From Arthrobacter sp. D5-1 (GTDB lineage Bacteria > Actinomycetota > Actinomycetes > Actinomycetales > Micrococcaceae): a stretch of 64,000 nt of DNA. A model generated the notes under the pieces. The model saw only the letters and a program-made list of their open reading frames with translations, did not search any database and was not told the origin of the DNA. Positions 43,481 through 52,215 of this stretch are shown here, one piece after another. A program made the translations under genes and the position numbers. Position 1 is the stretch's first letter. The number at the start of each line of letters is the position of its first letter. The DNA lies in contig NZ_CP014571.1 in assembly GCF_017357425.1 (NCBI RefSeq), forward strand, positions 620,001-684,000, given 5' to 3'.

Positions 43481-44488
43481 ATGCCAACAGCGGCAGTCAT
43501 CGGTTGCGGCGACATTTCAACCGTTCATTTTGAGGCACTATCTGCGGTGGGGGGCGCGGAGTTGGTGGCAGTTTGCGATACCAATCCGGAAAGGTTGGAG
43601 GCGGCGGCAGCCGCCCACGGCGTCCCCGGCTATGCGGACTACCTGGACATGCTCCAGAAGGTGCGTCCCGACGTCGTGCATGTTTGTACGCCACACCACC
43701 TTCATGCCTCCGTGGCCGCCGACTGCCTTGAACGCGGCGTCCATGTGATCGTCGAGAAGCCCCTGGCCCACACGTTGGAAGAGGGGCAGCGCCTGATTGA
43801 GGTGGCGGAGCGGAGCGCGGCGAAGATCGGCGTCTGCTTCCAGAACCGGTACAACGCGACCTCGCAAGCCATGCGTGAACTGCTCGACGGCGGCACCTTG
43901 GGTCAGGTGATCGGCGCCTCGGCAACCGTCATGTGGCACCGGGACGGCAGCTATTACGAAAGCCGTCCATGGCGTGGAACCTGGGCGGAGGGTGGAGGTG
44001 GCCTGATGATGAACCAGGCCATCCACACGGTGGACCTGCTGCAGTGGCTGGTGGGTGATGTTGCCAAAGTGGAGGGCCACGCGTCCACCCGTTCGTTGGG
44101 CGGCGTGATCGAGGTGGAAGACACTGCGGAGTTTGTTGCCGAGCATGTCAACGGCGCCCGCAGCGTTTTCTACGCAACCCTGGCCAATGCCGTCAATGCC
44201 CCGGTGACGCTGGACATTGTCACCGAGGAGGCAACTCTGAACCTGCGGGGCGATCTTACGGTGACTTATGTCGATGGGACCGTCGACGTCGTCCAGGAGC
44301 GGGTGGCGGAAACCGGGGGAAGGTCCTACTGGGGTGTTTCCCATCAGTTGTTGATCGCGGACTTCTACTCCACGTTGGCCCACCCCGGACCTTTCTGGAT
44401 CAACCCTGCCGAGGCGGGCAAGTCCCTGGGGATCATCAAGGACATTTACGCGCAAAGCTACCCGGACATGCTCGAGCGGGTGCGCTGA
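43481..44488 (+). CDS. Gfo/Idh/MocA-family oxidoreductase
   Basis: A 335-residue NAD(P)-dependent sugar dehydrogenase. The nucleotide-binding motif is AVIGCGDISTVHFEAL, the catalytic EKPLAHT contains the conserved lysine, and the C-terminal lid contains GGGGLMMNQAIHTVDLLQWLVGD with the active-site histidine. The ATG at 43481 follows GAAGGAG; the longer open frame overlaps the previous gene. Family members oxidise hydroxyls of sugars or inositols, often at C1 or C3. Confidence 0.87.
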   Translation: MPTAAVIGCGDISTVHFEALSAVGGAELVAVCDTNPERLEAAAAAHGVPGYADYLDMLQKVRPDVVHVCTPHHLHASVAADCLERGVHVIVEKPLAHTLEEGQRLIEVAERSAAKIGVCFQNRYNATSQAMRELLDGGTLGQVIGASATVMWHRDGSYYESRPWRGTWAEGGGGLMMNQAIHTVDLLQWLVGDVAKVEGHASTRSLGGVIEVEDTAEFVAEHVNGARSVFYATLANAVNAPVTLDIVTEEATLNLRGDLTVTYVDGTVDVVQERVAETGGRSYWGVSHQLLIADFYSTLAHPGPFWINPAEAGKSLGIIKDIYAQSYPDMLERVR

Positions 44489-44515
44489 ACCATCCGCGCA
44501 ACCGTTGGGCGAAGG

Positions 44516-44545
44516 GCCGGAAACCCCAGGGATTCCGGCTGTTTT
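44516..44545 (+). terminator. Terminator after the first Idh/MocA gene
   Basis: GCCGGAA at 44516-44522 pairs with TTCCGGC at 44533-44539 and is followed by TGTTTT. It separates the 42.5-44.5 kb transcript from the transporter operon that has its own promoter. Confidence 0.6.
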
Positions 44546-44607
44546 CGCGTGACGTTCAGTCTCTCCAGGCGTCTTGCCCCGACGCTTGGCAACAATTTAA
44601 GAAACTT

Positions 44608-44647
44608 TTGACAATCGGTTGCCAAAATCAAACAAAGTCCGTACTGT
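44608..44647 (+). promoter_or_regulatory. Promoter and LacI operator of the ABC importer operon
   Basis: TTGACAATCGGTTGCCAA at 44608-44625 is an 18-bp palindrome-like operator. TTGCCA (44619-44624) and TACTGT (44642-44647) are spaced by 17 bp, placing the operator over the -35. The leader to the binding-protein ATG at 44733 is about 80 bases. Confidence 0.75.
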
Positions 44648-44732
44648 AAATCTCACAACCAGAAAAGTGTGGCGCAGGCCACACGCCCCAAGCTCTGACT
44701 CGCATCAGGCAAAGACTCAGTAGGAGCCGACA

Positions 44733-46271
44733 ATGAAGTTAGGTCCCAAGGCGGCAGCAGCCGCCATCGTCCTCAGCGCCTCCCTTGCGCTTACCGCATG
44801 TGGCGGCGGGGGTGCCGGCGCTGGAAGTGGTTCGACTGCCGGCAGCAAGACCGTCACGGCCCTGACGTTGGGCACCCTGAGGGACCTCACCTCCTGGGAT
44901 CCGGCACAGGCCCACGTTGGCCACGCGCTCCAGCCCTACCAGGCAGCCTACGATTCACTGATCCTCCGCGAACCGGACGGCAAGCTGAGCCCCATGCTGG
45001 CAACCGCCTGGAAGTACAACGACACCAACACCAAGCTCACCGTCGACCTCCGCACGGACGTCACCTTCAGTGACGGTGCCAAATTCGACGCCACGGCAGC
45101 CAAAGCCAATATGGACCACTTCAAGAAGGCCAACGGCCCGCAGATGGGTCAGCTTGCCTCGGTGTCCGATGTTGCCGTGGTGGATGCTGACACCATTGAC
45201 ATCAACCTCAGCTCACCGGAACCGGCCCTTGAGTACTTCCTCAGCCAGGCAGCCGGCCTGATGGGAAGCCCCGCCGCGCTGGGAACCGATGCCATCAAGA
45301 CCGTTCCGGTAGGGTCCGGCCCGTACGTGATGGACAAGGCCGCTTCCGTGAAGGACTCCCAGTCCGTGTTCACCGCCCGCGAAGGGTATTGGAACAAGGA
45401 TCTCCAGAAGTTCAAGAAGCTGACGCTGAAGATCCTCCTGGACCCCACCGCCCGCACCAACGCTCTGGTGTCCGGCCAGATTGACGCCACGCTGCTGGAC
45501 CCCAAGAACGGCAAGCAGGCCGAGGGTGCCAAGATGAAGCTCGAAACCAACCAGGTTGACTGGTCAGGCCTGCTCCTGCTGGACCGTGACGGCACCAAGA
45601 ACCCGGCCCTGGCCAACCTCAAGGTCCGCCAGGCCATCAACCACGCCTTTGACCGGAAGACCATCCTGGACCAGGTCATGCTGGGCCAGGGCACTCCCAC
45701 CACGCAGCCATTCGGCAAGGACAGCGGTGCCTGGTCTGAGGAGCTGGAGAATTACTACAGCTACGATCCCGAGAAAGCCAAGCAGCTCCTGAAGGAGTCC
45801 GGCTTCGAGGGCAAGGTCAGCTTTGAAGTTCCCACCCTTCCCGGCGCGGAAACCTTGATCTCCGTCCTCAAGCAGCAGCTCGCAGATGTGGGAATCACGC
45901 TGAACCCCGGCGCAGCCATCACCAACACCTTCACCTCGGATGTTGCCGCCCAGAAGTACCCGGCTCTCTTCTTCAACCTCTTCCAGGGGCAGCCGACGGT
46001 GGCAATCGACCAGATCGTCTCCACCAAAGCCCTGTACAACCCGTTCAAGACCACCACCCCTGAGCTTGAGGCCAAGATCGCGGCCGTGCGCACCGGTGGT
46101 ACGGATGCCGGCAAGCTGGCCCAGGACGTCAACAAGTACGTGGTGGAACAGGCTTGGTTCGCCCCGCTGTTCCGCGTGAACCAGATGTACTACCACAACG
46201 ACAAAGTGAACGTCACGCCGCAGGTCCAGCAGGCCGTTCCTTCCATCTACAACTACTCGCCCGCCAAGTAG
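44733..46271 (+). CDS. Peptide/oligosaccharide-type ABC importer, lipoprotein binding protein
   Basis: A 512-residue family-5 (DppA/OppA-type) binding protein. The signal peptide ends in the lipobox LALTAC. LGTLRDLTSWDPAQAHVGHALQPYQAAYDSL, LATAWKYNDTNTKLTVDLRTDVTFSDGAKFDATAAKAN and VRQAINHAFDRKTI are family-typical. TAGGAG precedes the ATG. Although family 5 is named for peptides, several members bind oligosaccharides, glycosides or opines; the surrounding sugar genes argue for such a ligand here. Confidence 0.85.
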   Translation: MKLGPKAAAAAIVLSASLALTACGGGGAGAGSGSTAGSKTVTALTLGTLRDLTSWDPAQAHVGHALQPYQAAYDSLILREPDGKLSPMLATAWKYNDTNTKLTVDLRTDVTFSDGAKFDATAAKANMDHFKKANGPQMGQLASVSDVAVVDADTIDINLSSPEPALEYFLSQAAGLMGSPAALGTDAIKTVPVGSGPYVMDKAASVKDSQSVFTAREGYWNKDLQKFKKLTLKILLDPTARTNALVSGQIDATLLDPKNGKQAEGAKMKLETNQVDWSGLLLLDRDGTKNPALANLKVRQAINHAFDRKTILDQVMLGQGTPTTQPFGKDSGAWSEELENYYSYDPEKAKQLLKESGFEGKVSFEVPTLPGAETLISVLKQQLADVGITLNPGAAITNTFTSDVAAQKYPALFFNLFQGQPTVAIDQIVSTKALYNPFKTTTPELEAKIAAVRTGGTDAGKLAQDVNKYVVEQAWFAPLFRVNQMYYHNDKVNVTPQVQQAVPSIYNYSPAK

Positions 46272-46277
46272 GACCCC

Positions 46278-47219
46278 ATGATCAAGTTCATTGCGAAAAG
46301 ACTGGGCAGCGGTCTGGTGGTGTTGTTCGTCGTCTCGGTCCTCACCTTCACCCTGCTGTACACCTCCAGCGGAAGTATTGCCCAGAACATCCTGGGGGAT
46401 CAGGCAACACCTGAACAGGTGGCCCTGAAGGAACAGGAACTGGGGCTCGACCAGCCTCTCTTTGTCCGTTACTTCGCCTGGTTGGGAGATGCCCTGACCG
46501 GCAACCTTGGAGCCTCTTGGTTCACGTCGGAGCCGGTGGCCAACTCGCTTGCCACCCGCATCCCGGTGACCATGACCATGGTCTTCACCGCAATGATCCT
46601 GATCGCCATCTGCGCAGCACTGATCGGTGTTGCCGCAGCCGTCAAGCGCGGCTGGGTGGACAGGGTGGTCCAGATTGGCGCGATCGTGGGGGACTCCATC
46701 CCCGGCTACGTGATCGGCGTGTTCCTGGTAACCATCCTGGCCATCCAGCTCGGCTTGTTCCCCGCCACCAGCACCATCTCCCCGGAGGTGGGACCGGAGG
46801 CCTGGGTCTACTCCATGACCCTCCCGGTCATTGCCCTGTTGATCAACGGCGTGACCGGCGGCGCGCAGCAGATCCGGTCCGCCGTGATCAAGCAGCTCGA
46901 GCGCGATTATGTCAGGACGCTGCGCAGCCGCGGCATCGGAGAGCGTGAAATCCTCTTCAAGCATGTGCTACGCAGTGCCGCACCGGCAGGCCTCACCGTC
47001 TTGAGCCTGCAATTGATCGGCATGCTGGGTGGTGTGGTGATCATCGAGCAGATCTTCGCCCTTCCGGGCATGGGTCCGCTGGCCGTCGCCGCCACAACCC
47101 AAACCGATCTTCCCGTCGTCATGGGAGTGGTGATGTACACCGTGGTAGTGGTCATCGTCGTGAACCTCCTGGTGGACATCCTCAATGGTTGGCTCAACCC
47201 GAAAGTACGTGTCTCATGA
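46278..47219 (+). CDS. ABC importer permease, DppB type
   Basis: A 313-residue permease. MIKFIAKRLGSGLVVLFVVSVLTF opens TM1, TSSGSIAQNILGDQATPEQVALKEQELGLDQPLFVRY is the DppB extracytoplasmic segment, and RSRGIGEREILFKHVLRSAAP is the EAA loop. It starts 6 bases after the binding protein and overlaps the next gene by an ATGA. Confidence 0.88.
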   Translation: MIKFIAKRLGSGLVVLFVVSVLTFTLLYTSSGSIAQNILGDQATPEQVALKEQELGLDQPLFVRYFAWLGDALTGNLGASWFTSEPVANSLATRIPVTMTMVFTAMILIAICAALIGVAAAVKRGWVDRVVQIGAIVGDSIPGYVIGVFLVTILAIQLGLFPATSTISPEVGPEAWVYSMTLPVIALLINGVTGGAQQIRSAVIKQLERDYVRTLRSRGIGEREILFKHVLRSAAPAGLTVLSLQLIGMLGGVVIIEQIFALPGMGPLAVAATTQTDLPVVMGVVMYTVVVVIVVNLLVDILNGWLNPKVRVS

Positions 47220-49111
47220 GCGACTCCGTAGATTCAGCAGCAGTATCCGCAGACTCCATGGGCGTCGCGGCCAAGGCAGGCCAGAGCGGCACGGTGGTCC
47301 GTTCCACCGTCCTGCGCCGCCTCCTGAAAAACCCCATGGGCATCGCCTCGCTGGTGATCCTGCTGACCATCGCTGCGCTGGCCATCCTCGCCCCGGTGAT
47401 AGCGCCTTTCGAAGAGAACTTCGCCAACATCTCCAAGACCTTGGCAGCCCCGGACTCAGTCAACATCCTGGGCACTGACAGTGCAGGACGCGATACGTGG
47501 AGCCGGCTGCTCTTCGGCGCCCAGCTGACCTTGTTGTCCGCGTTGCTGTGTGCCGGCGTGGCCATTGCCATCGGACTCCCGGCGGGCCTGATCGCCGGCT
47601 ACTACGCGGGCAAATTCGAGGCCGTCTCCAACTGGGTGGTCAGCATCCTCATGAGCCTGCCCGGCCTGATCGTCCTCCTCACCATCCGCGCAGCGTTCGG
47701 CCCGTCGGTATGGATCTCCATGATCGCCTTCGGTGTCCTGATCAGCCCGGCCTACTTCCGGCTTACCCGCACCGCCGTGCAGTCGGTCCGGAACGAGCTC
47801 TACGTGGACGCCGCCCGGGTCTCCGGCTTGTCTGACCTGAGCATCATCGCCCGCCACATCTTCTCCGTAGTCCGCGCACCGATCATCATCCAGACCGCGG
47901 CCATCGCCGGTGTTGCCATCGCCATCCAGTCCGGACTCGAATTCCTGGGCCTGGGCGATCCCACCAAGGCAACGTGGGGCGTCATGCTCTCCGAAGGCTT
48001 CAAGAACGTCTACCTCACGCCCACCCTGCTGCTCTGGCCGGCACTGGCCATGGCACTCACCATCGGCGGACTGGTCCTGCTGGGCAACGCCATCCGTGAC
48101 GCCCTGGAAGACGGCGAAAAGATCAAGCACCGTAAGAAGCGTGCGGTTGCAACAGCAGAAAGCACGACGACGGACCCCGCCAAGGCGCGGCAGTCACGGA
48201 AGTCCGTGGCCGCCGTCGACGTCGGAACCGAACACCACCTGGTCAAGGTGACCAATCTCGGCGTCGGCTATCCGCAGGCTGATGGCTCGGTCAAAAAGGT
48301 AGTGGACGACGTCTCGTTCCACGTGGACCGTGGAGAGATCCTGGGCATAGTTGGCGAGTCGGGTTCGGGCAAGTCCCAGACCGCGTTCTCCATCCTGGGC
48401 TTGCTGCCGGACAACGCCCGCATTGTGGGTGGTTCCATCCAGTTCGACGGCAACTACACAGTGGCTCCCGGCGATGACCGCGTCAACCAGGAACGGCTGT
48501 CCAAGCTGCGCGGCAAGCGGATCTCCTACATTCCGCAGGAACCCATGAGCAACCTGGACCCGGCCTTCACCATCGGCTACCAGTTGGTGACACCCATGGT
48601 CAGGGTCCTCGGAATCTCCAAGGCAGAAGCCCGCCAGCGTGCACTCAAGCTGCTCGCCGACGTCGGCATTGCCAACCCGGAGCGAACCTTCAGCGCTTAC
48701 CCGCACGAGGTTTCCGGTGGCATGGCACAGCGTGTACTCATTGCCGGGGCCATCAGCTGTGAACCGGACCTGGTGATCGCTGACGAACCCACCACGGCGC
48801 TGGATGTCACGGTCCAGGCGGATGTGCTGGACCTGCTCCGCGAACTGCAGCAGCGCCTGAACATCGGCGTGATCCTGGTGACCCACAACTTCGGAGTGGT
48901 TGCCGATCTGTGCGACCGCGTGGCCGTGATGCAGAACGGGCGGCTGGTGGAAGAAGGCACCGTCCGGGAGATCCTCCGAAACCCGAAAGAGCCGTACACA
49001 CAGACCCTGCTGGGGTCCATGCTCGAAGGAAAGACCCCCATGACCATGCTTGTATCGAAGCCTGGATCAGCAGCACAGTCCGGATCAGCACAGAAGGAGC
49101 CGGTGGCATGA
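47216..49111 (+). CDS. ABC importer permease-ATPase fusion (DppC-DppD)
   Basis: A 631-residue fused subunit. Residues about 30-305 are a DppC-type permease (LKNPMGIASLVILL TM1, NILGTDSAGRDTWSRLLFGAQ, EAA loop DAARVSGLSDLSIIARHIF). After a charged linker at about 305-340 comes a DppD-type ATPase: Walker A GESGSGKSQT, signature VSGGMAQRVLIAGA, Walker B LVIADEPTTALDVT. Such fusions are known in actinobacteria. The start at 47216 overlaps the previous stop as ATGA. The C-terminal oligopeptide-binding extension is short. Confidence 0.88.
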   Translation: MSDSVDSAAVSADSMGVAAKAGQSGTVVRSTVLRRLLKNPMGIASLVILLTIAALAILAPVIAPFEENFANISKTLAAPDSVNILGTDSAGRDTWSRLLFGAQLTLLSALLCAGVAIAIGLPAGLIAGYYAGKFEAVSNWVVSILMSLPGLIVLLTIRAAFGPSVWISMIAFGVLISPAYFRLTRTAVQSVRNELYVDAARVSGLSDLSIIARHIFSVVRAPIIIQTAAIAGVAIAIQSGLEFLGLGDPTKATWGVMLSEGFKNVYLTPTLLLWPALAMALTIGGLVLLGNAIRDALEDGEKIKHRKKRAVATAESTTTDPAKARQSRKSVAAVDVGTEHHLVKVTNLGVGYPQADGSVKKVVDDVSFHVDRGEILGIVGESGSGKSQTAFSILGLLPDNARIVGGSIQFDGNYTVAPGDDRVNQERLSKLRGKRISYIPQEPMSNLDPAFTIGYQLVTPMVRVLGISKAEARQRALKLLADVGIANPERTFSAYPHEVSGGMAQRVLIAGAISCEPDLVIADEPTTALDVTVQADVLDLLRELQQRLNIGVILVTHNFGVVADLCDRVAVMQNGRLVEEGTVREILRNPKEPYTQTLLGSMLEGKTPMTMLVSKPGSAAQSGSAQKEPVA

Positions 49112-50007
49112 GCACTTCCCTAAGCCAGCAGCCGGACTCATCGGATAAGTCCCCGCTATTGAGCGTGGAAAACCTGGTGGTGGAATACCCCAGCAAGCGG
49201 TTCCGGGCCAAGCCTTTCCGGGCCCTGACGGACATCAACATCACCATCGGCCAGGGGGAGACCCTGGGCTTGGTGGGGGAGTCCGGCTCAGGCAAGACCA
49301 CCCTTGGCCGCGCCGTCCTGGGCCTCGCGCCGGTCACCTCCGGAAAAGTGATCTTCGAAGGCAACGACATCAGCAACGCGTCCCGCAAGGAACGCCGTAC
49401 GCTGAGCCGCGACCTCCAAGTGGTGTTCCAGGACCCTTACACTTCACTGAACCCGGCGCTGGAAATCGGCGACATCCTGGCCGAACCACTGGGCGTGCAA
49501 GGCATGGAGCCCGCAGCGGCCAAGAAGCGCGTCAAGGAATTGCTGGACCAGGTGGGGCTGCCAACTGACGCCATTCACCGCCTTCCCCGCGAGTTCAGCG
49601 GTGGCCAGCGCCAGCGCGTTGCGATTGCCCGGGCTTTGGCGCTCTCACCCAAACTCATCGTTTGCGACGAACCCGTCAGTGCATTGGACCTGTCCACCCA
49701 GGCCCGCGTGCTGGATCTCTTCCTGCAGATCCAGCAGGACACCGGCGTTTCGTACCTGTTCGTGTCCCACGACCTCGACGTGGTCCGGCACATCAGCCAC
49801 CGCGTCGCAGTCATGTACCACGGTGAAATCGTGGAGCAAGGCCCCGCCGAGGTGGTCACCCGCGATCCCGAACATCCCTACACGCAACGGCTTTTGCTCG
49901 CCTCGCCAGTGCCCGATCCGGACCGCCAGGAACAACGCCGCGCAGACCGGCACCGCTTGCTCGCGAACCAACACAGCCAAACAGAACAGCAAGGTGCCGT
50001 GGCCTGA
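49108..50007 (+). CDS. ABC importer ATP-binding subunit, DppF type
   Basis: A 299-residue ATPase with Walker A GESGSGKTT, Q-loop VVFQDPYTSLNPALEIGD, signature FSGGQRQRVAIARAL, Walker B LIVCDEPVSALDLS, and the C-terminal DppF tail HPYTQRLLLASPVPDPDRQEQRR. It begins in an ATGA overlap with the fusion gene; the longer open frame in front is out of register with that gene and not used. Completes the importer. Confidence 0.88.
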   Translation: MSTSLSQQPDSSDKSPLLSVENLVVEYPSKRFRAKPFRALTDINITIGQGETLGLVGESGSGKTTLGRAVLGLAPVTSGKVIFEGNDISNASRKERRTLSRDLQVVFQDPYTSLNPALEIGDILAEPLGVQGMEPAAAKKRVKELLDQVGLPTDAIHRLPREFSGGQRQRVAIARALALSPKLIVCDEPVSALDLSTQARVLDLFLQIQQDTGVSYLFVSHDLDVVRHISHRVAVMYHGEIVEQGPAEVVTRDPEHPYTQRLLLASPVPDPDRQEQRRADRHRLLANQHSQTEQQGAVA

Positions 50008-50069
50008 ACGGCCCTGCACCCATCAAACATCCCAGGGTCCGGAAGGGCCCGGAAACCCCGGAGGAAAAA

Positions 50070-50954
50070 GTGGCCACAATAGGCGTCCAAGCCATGATGC
50101 TGAAGGACAGTTTTGCAGACGTCGGAGCGTTCGAAACGATCCGCAAGGTCAGCGCGATCGGCTATAACGCCGTCGAGATTTCCCAAATCCCCATGACTCC
50201 GGAGAACGTGGGTGAACTGGACCGCTCCCGTACGGAGCTGGGCATGGACATCGCAGCGCTCTCGGTCAATATCGAAGGCCGCAAGGGCATGCCCGTGGAA
50301 TCACTGGCGGACAACTTCGACAAGATCGTGGACGACGCCAAGCGCCTGGACTCGTCCTTGCTGCGCATCGGCATGCTTCCGTTCGGGGCCATGAGGTCCT
50401 TGGACTCGGTGGTTGAATTCGCCAAGCAAGCCAACGGCTACGCTGAACGCCTCCAGGAGCACGGCATCAGCCTCTATTACCACAACCATCACATTGAGTT
50501 CGCGAAGTTTGACGGCAAGTACATGCTGGACATCATCGCCGAGAACTCCCCGGCCATGGGCATGGAAATTGACGTCCACTGGGTCCAGCGCGGTGGCTTG
50601 GACCCAGTACGCACCCTCGAAAAATACGCGGGCAAGACTGCCATGGTTCACCTCAAGGACTACAGGATTGGTCAACTGCCGGAATCGTCCTTCGGGCTCC
50701 TGGAGAAGGGCGATTTCCCCGGCTTCATGGCCGAGTTCCGCAACGTGGTGCAGTTCGCCGAAGTGGGAGAGGGCAACCTGGACTTCCCGTCCATCGTTCC
50801 CGCCGCCGTGGCCGCGGGGGCCAGGTACCTCCTGGTGGAGCAGGACGAGCTCTATGGGCGGACCGTGTGGGATGCGCTCCAGACCTCATACGACAACCTG
50901 GTGGCCATGGGCCACGCCGACCTTTTCCAGAATTCAACAAGTTTCAGTTCTTAG
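50070..50954 (+). CDS. TIM-barrel sugar isomerase/epimerase (second)
   Basis: A 294-residue xylose-isomerase-like TIM barrel, only distantly related to the one at 42529. Candidate metal and catalytic residues are in LYYHNHHIEF, MEIDVHWVQRGG, MVHLKDYRIG and LVEQDE. GTG start with GGAGG 5 bases upstream. It is followed 18 bases later by an Idh/MocA gene, repeating the isomerase plus dehydrogenase pairing seen at 42.5-44.5 kb. Such pairs act in inositol, C-glycoside and 3-keto-sugar pathways. Confidence 0.82.
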   Translation: MATIGVQAMMLKDSFADVGAFETIRKVSAIGYNAVEISQIPMTPENVGELDRSRTELGMDIAALSVNIEGRKGMPVESLADNFDKIVDDAKRLDSSLLRIGMLPFGAMRSLDSVVEFAKQANGYAERLQEHGISLYYHNHHIEFAKFDGKYMLDIIAENSPAMGMEIDVHWVQRGGLDPVRTLEKYAGKTAMVHLKDYRIGQLPESSFGLLEKGDFPGFMAEFRNVVQFAEVGEGNLDFPSIVPAAVAAGARYLLVEQDELYGRTVWDALQTSYDNLVAMGHADLFQNSTSFSS

Positions 50955-50972
50955 ACACGGGAGATTGCAGTC

Positions 50973-52139
50973 ATGAGCAAGAAAGTACGCCTCGGCATCA
51001 TCGGCTTGGGCCAACAGGGCGGCGCTTACGCCAAGTTCATCGCCGACGGCCTCGTGTCGAACATGGAGATCGCCGCCATCTGCGACATCGATCCCGCCAA
51101 GAAGGAGCTGGCCGCTACCCAGTACCCGGATGTCCCGTTCTTCGACGACTACATCACGATGCTGGAGAGCGGTTCCGTGGACGCGATCGTCACCTGCGTG
51201 CCGCATTTCCTGCACCCGGAGATGGGCATCGAGACACTCAAGCGCAATATCCACGCGCTCGTGGAGAAGCCCGCCGGCGTTTACACCAAGCAGGTCAAGG
51301 AGCTCAACGAGTTCGCGGCCTCCAAACCGGAGCTCTCCTTCGGCATCATGTTCAACCAGCGCAACAACCCGCTGTACAAGAAGCTCAAGGAAATCGTCGA
51401 TAACGGCGAGATTGGCAGCATCCGGCGCACCAACTGGATCATCACCAACTGGTGGCGTCCCCAGGGCTACTACAACTCCAGCGAATGGCGCGCCACCTGG
51501 GGCGGCGAAGGCGGCGGCGTCCTGGTCAACCAGGCGCCGCACCAGCTGGACCTCTGGCAGTGGATCTGCGGCGTCCCCAAGTCCGTGTACTCGAAAGTGG
51601 CGTTCGGCTTCCGCCGCGATATCGCCGTCGAGGACGAGGTCACCGCGGTAGTGGATTATGGCAACGGCGCCACTGGCGTTTTCGTCACGGCCACCCATGA
51701 CATTGTGGGAACGGACCGGTTCGAAATCCTGGGCGACAAAGGCAAGATCGTGGTGGAGGGCAGCAAGGTTGCCACCGTGACCCGCTTGGTCAAGCCGGAA
51801 CGGGAAATCAGCGATGCGATGGGCATGGACGACGTCCGTAAGCTCTTCATGGGCCAGCTGAACCGCGACGAGTTGTACACCAGCGAGGTCATTGAGTTCG
51901 AGTCAGTGTGGGGCGGCCAGCACGCAGGTGTCCTGGAGAACTTCGCTGCCAACATCCTGGACGGAACGCCGCTGCTGGCTCCGGGGTCCGATGGCATCAA
52001 CGGTGTCCGCCTGGCCAACGCCATCCACCTCTCGGCCTGGACCGGCAAGGAAGTATCACTGGACTTTGATGAGGACGAGTTCCTGCATGAGCTCAATAAG
52101 CGCATCGCGGAAGAGGGCAAGTTCCCCGAGCGTTCCTAA
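50973..52139 (+). CDS. Gfo/Idh/MocA-family oxidoreductase (second)
   Basis: A 388-residue dehydrogenase. The N-terminal motif is LGIIGLGQQGGAYAKFI, the catalytic region ALVEKPAGVYTKQ, and the lid GGEGGGVLVNQAPHQLDLWQWICG with the active-site histidine. It is about 50 residues longer than the first Idh/MocA protein and has FNQRNNPLYKKLKEIVDNGEIGSIRRTNWI typical of members oxidising glycosides. It is the last gene before a strong terminator. Confidence 0.87.
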   Translation: MSKKVRLGIIGLGQQGGAYAKFIADGLVSNMEIAAICDIDPAKKELAATQYPDVPFFDDYITMLESGSVDAIVTCVPHFLHPEMGIETLKRNIHALVEKPAGVYTKQVKELNEFAASKPELSFGIMFNQRNNPLYKKLKEIVDNGEIGSIRRTNWIITNWWRPQGYYNSSEWRATWGGEGGGVLVNQAPHQLDLWQWICGVPKSVYSKVAFGFRRDIAVEDEVTAVVDYGNGATGVFVTATHDIVGTDRFEILGDKGKIVVEGSKVATVTRLVKPEREISDAMGMDDVRKLFMGQLNRDELYTSEVIEFESVWGGQHAGVLENFAANILDGTPLLAPGSDGINGVRLANAIHLSAWTGKEVSLDFDEDEFLHELNKRIAEEGKFPERS

Positions 52140-52152
52140 CAAACGCGAAACG

Positions 52153-52189
52153 GGCCGGTTGCTGATTTATTTGGCAACCGGCCTTTTTT
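52153..52189 (+). terminator. Rho-independent terminator after the importer operon
   Basis: A perfect 10-bp stem, GGCCGGTTGC at 52153-52162 and GCAACCGGCC at 52174-52183, followed by TTTTTT. The right arm contains TTGGCAACCGG, the half-site of the local LacI operator, and pairs also as TTGGCAAC with GTTGCCAA at 52190-52197. Confidence 0.9.
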
Positions 52190-52215
52190 GTTGCCAAGCG
52201 GTCTACGATGGAGCG

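Noticed and set aside
50070..52139. C-glycoside deglycosidase system
   Set aside because: The TIM-barrel and Idh/MocA pair is suggestive, but the small beta subunit always found with such deglycosidases is not encoded anywhere in the locus.
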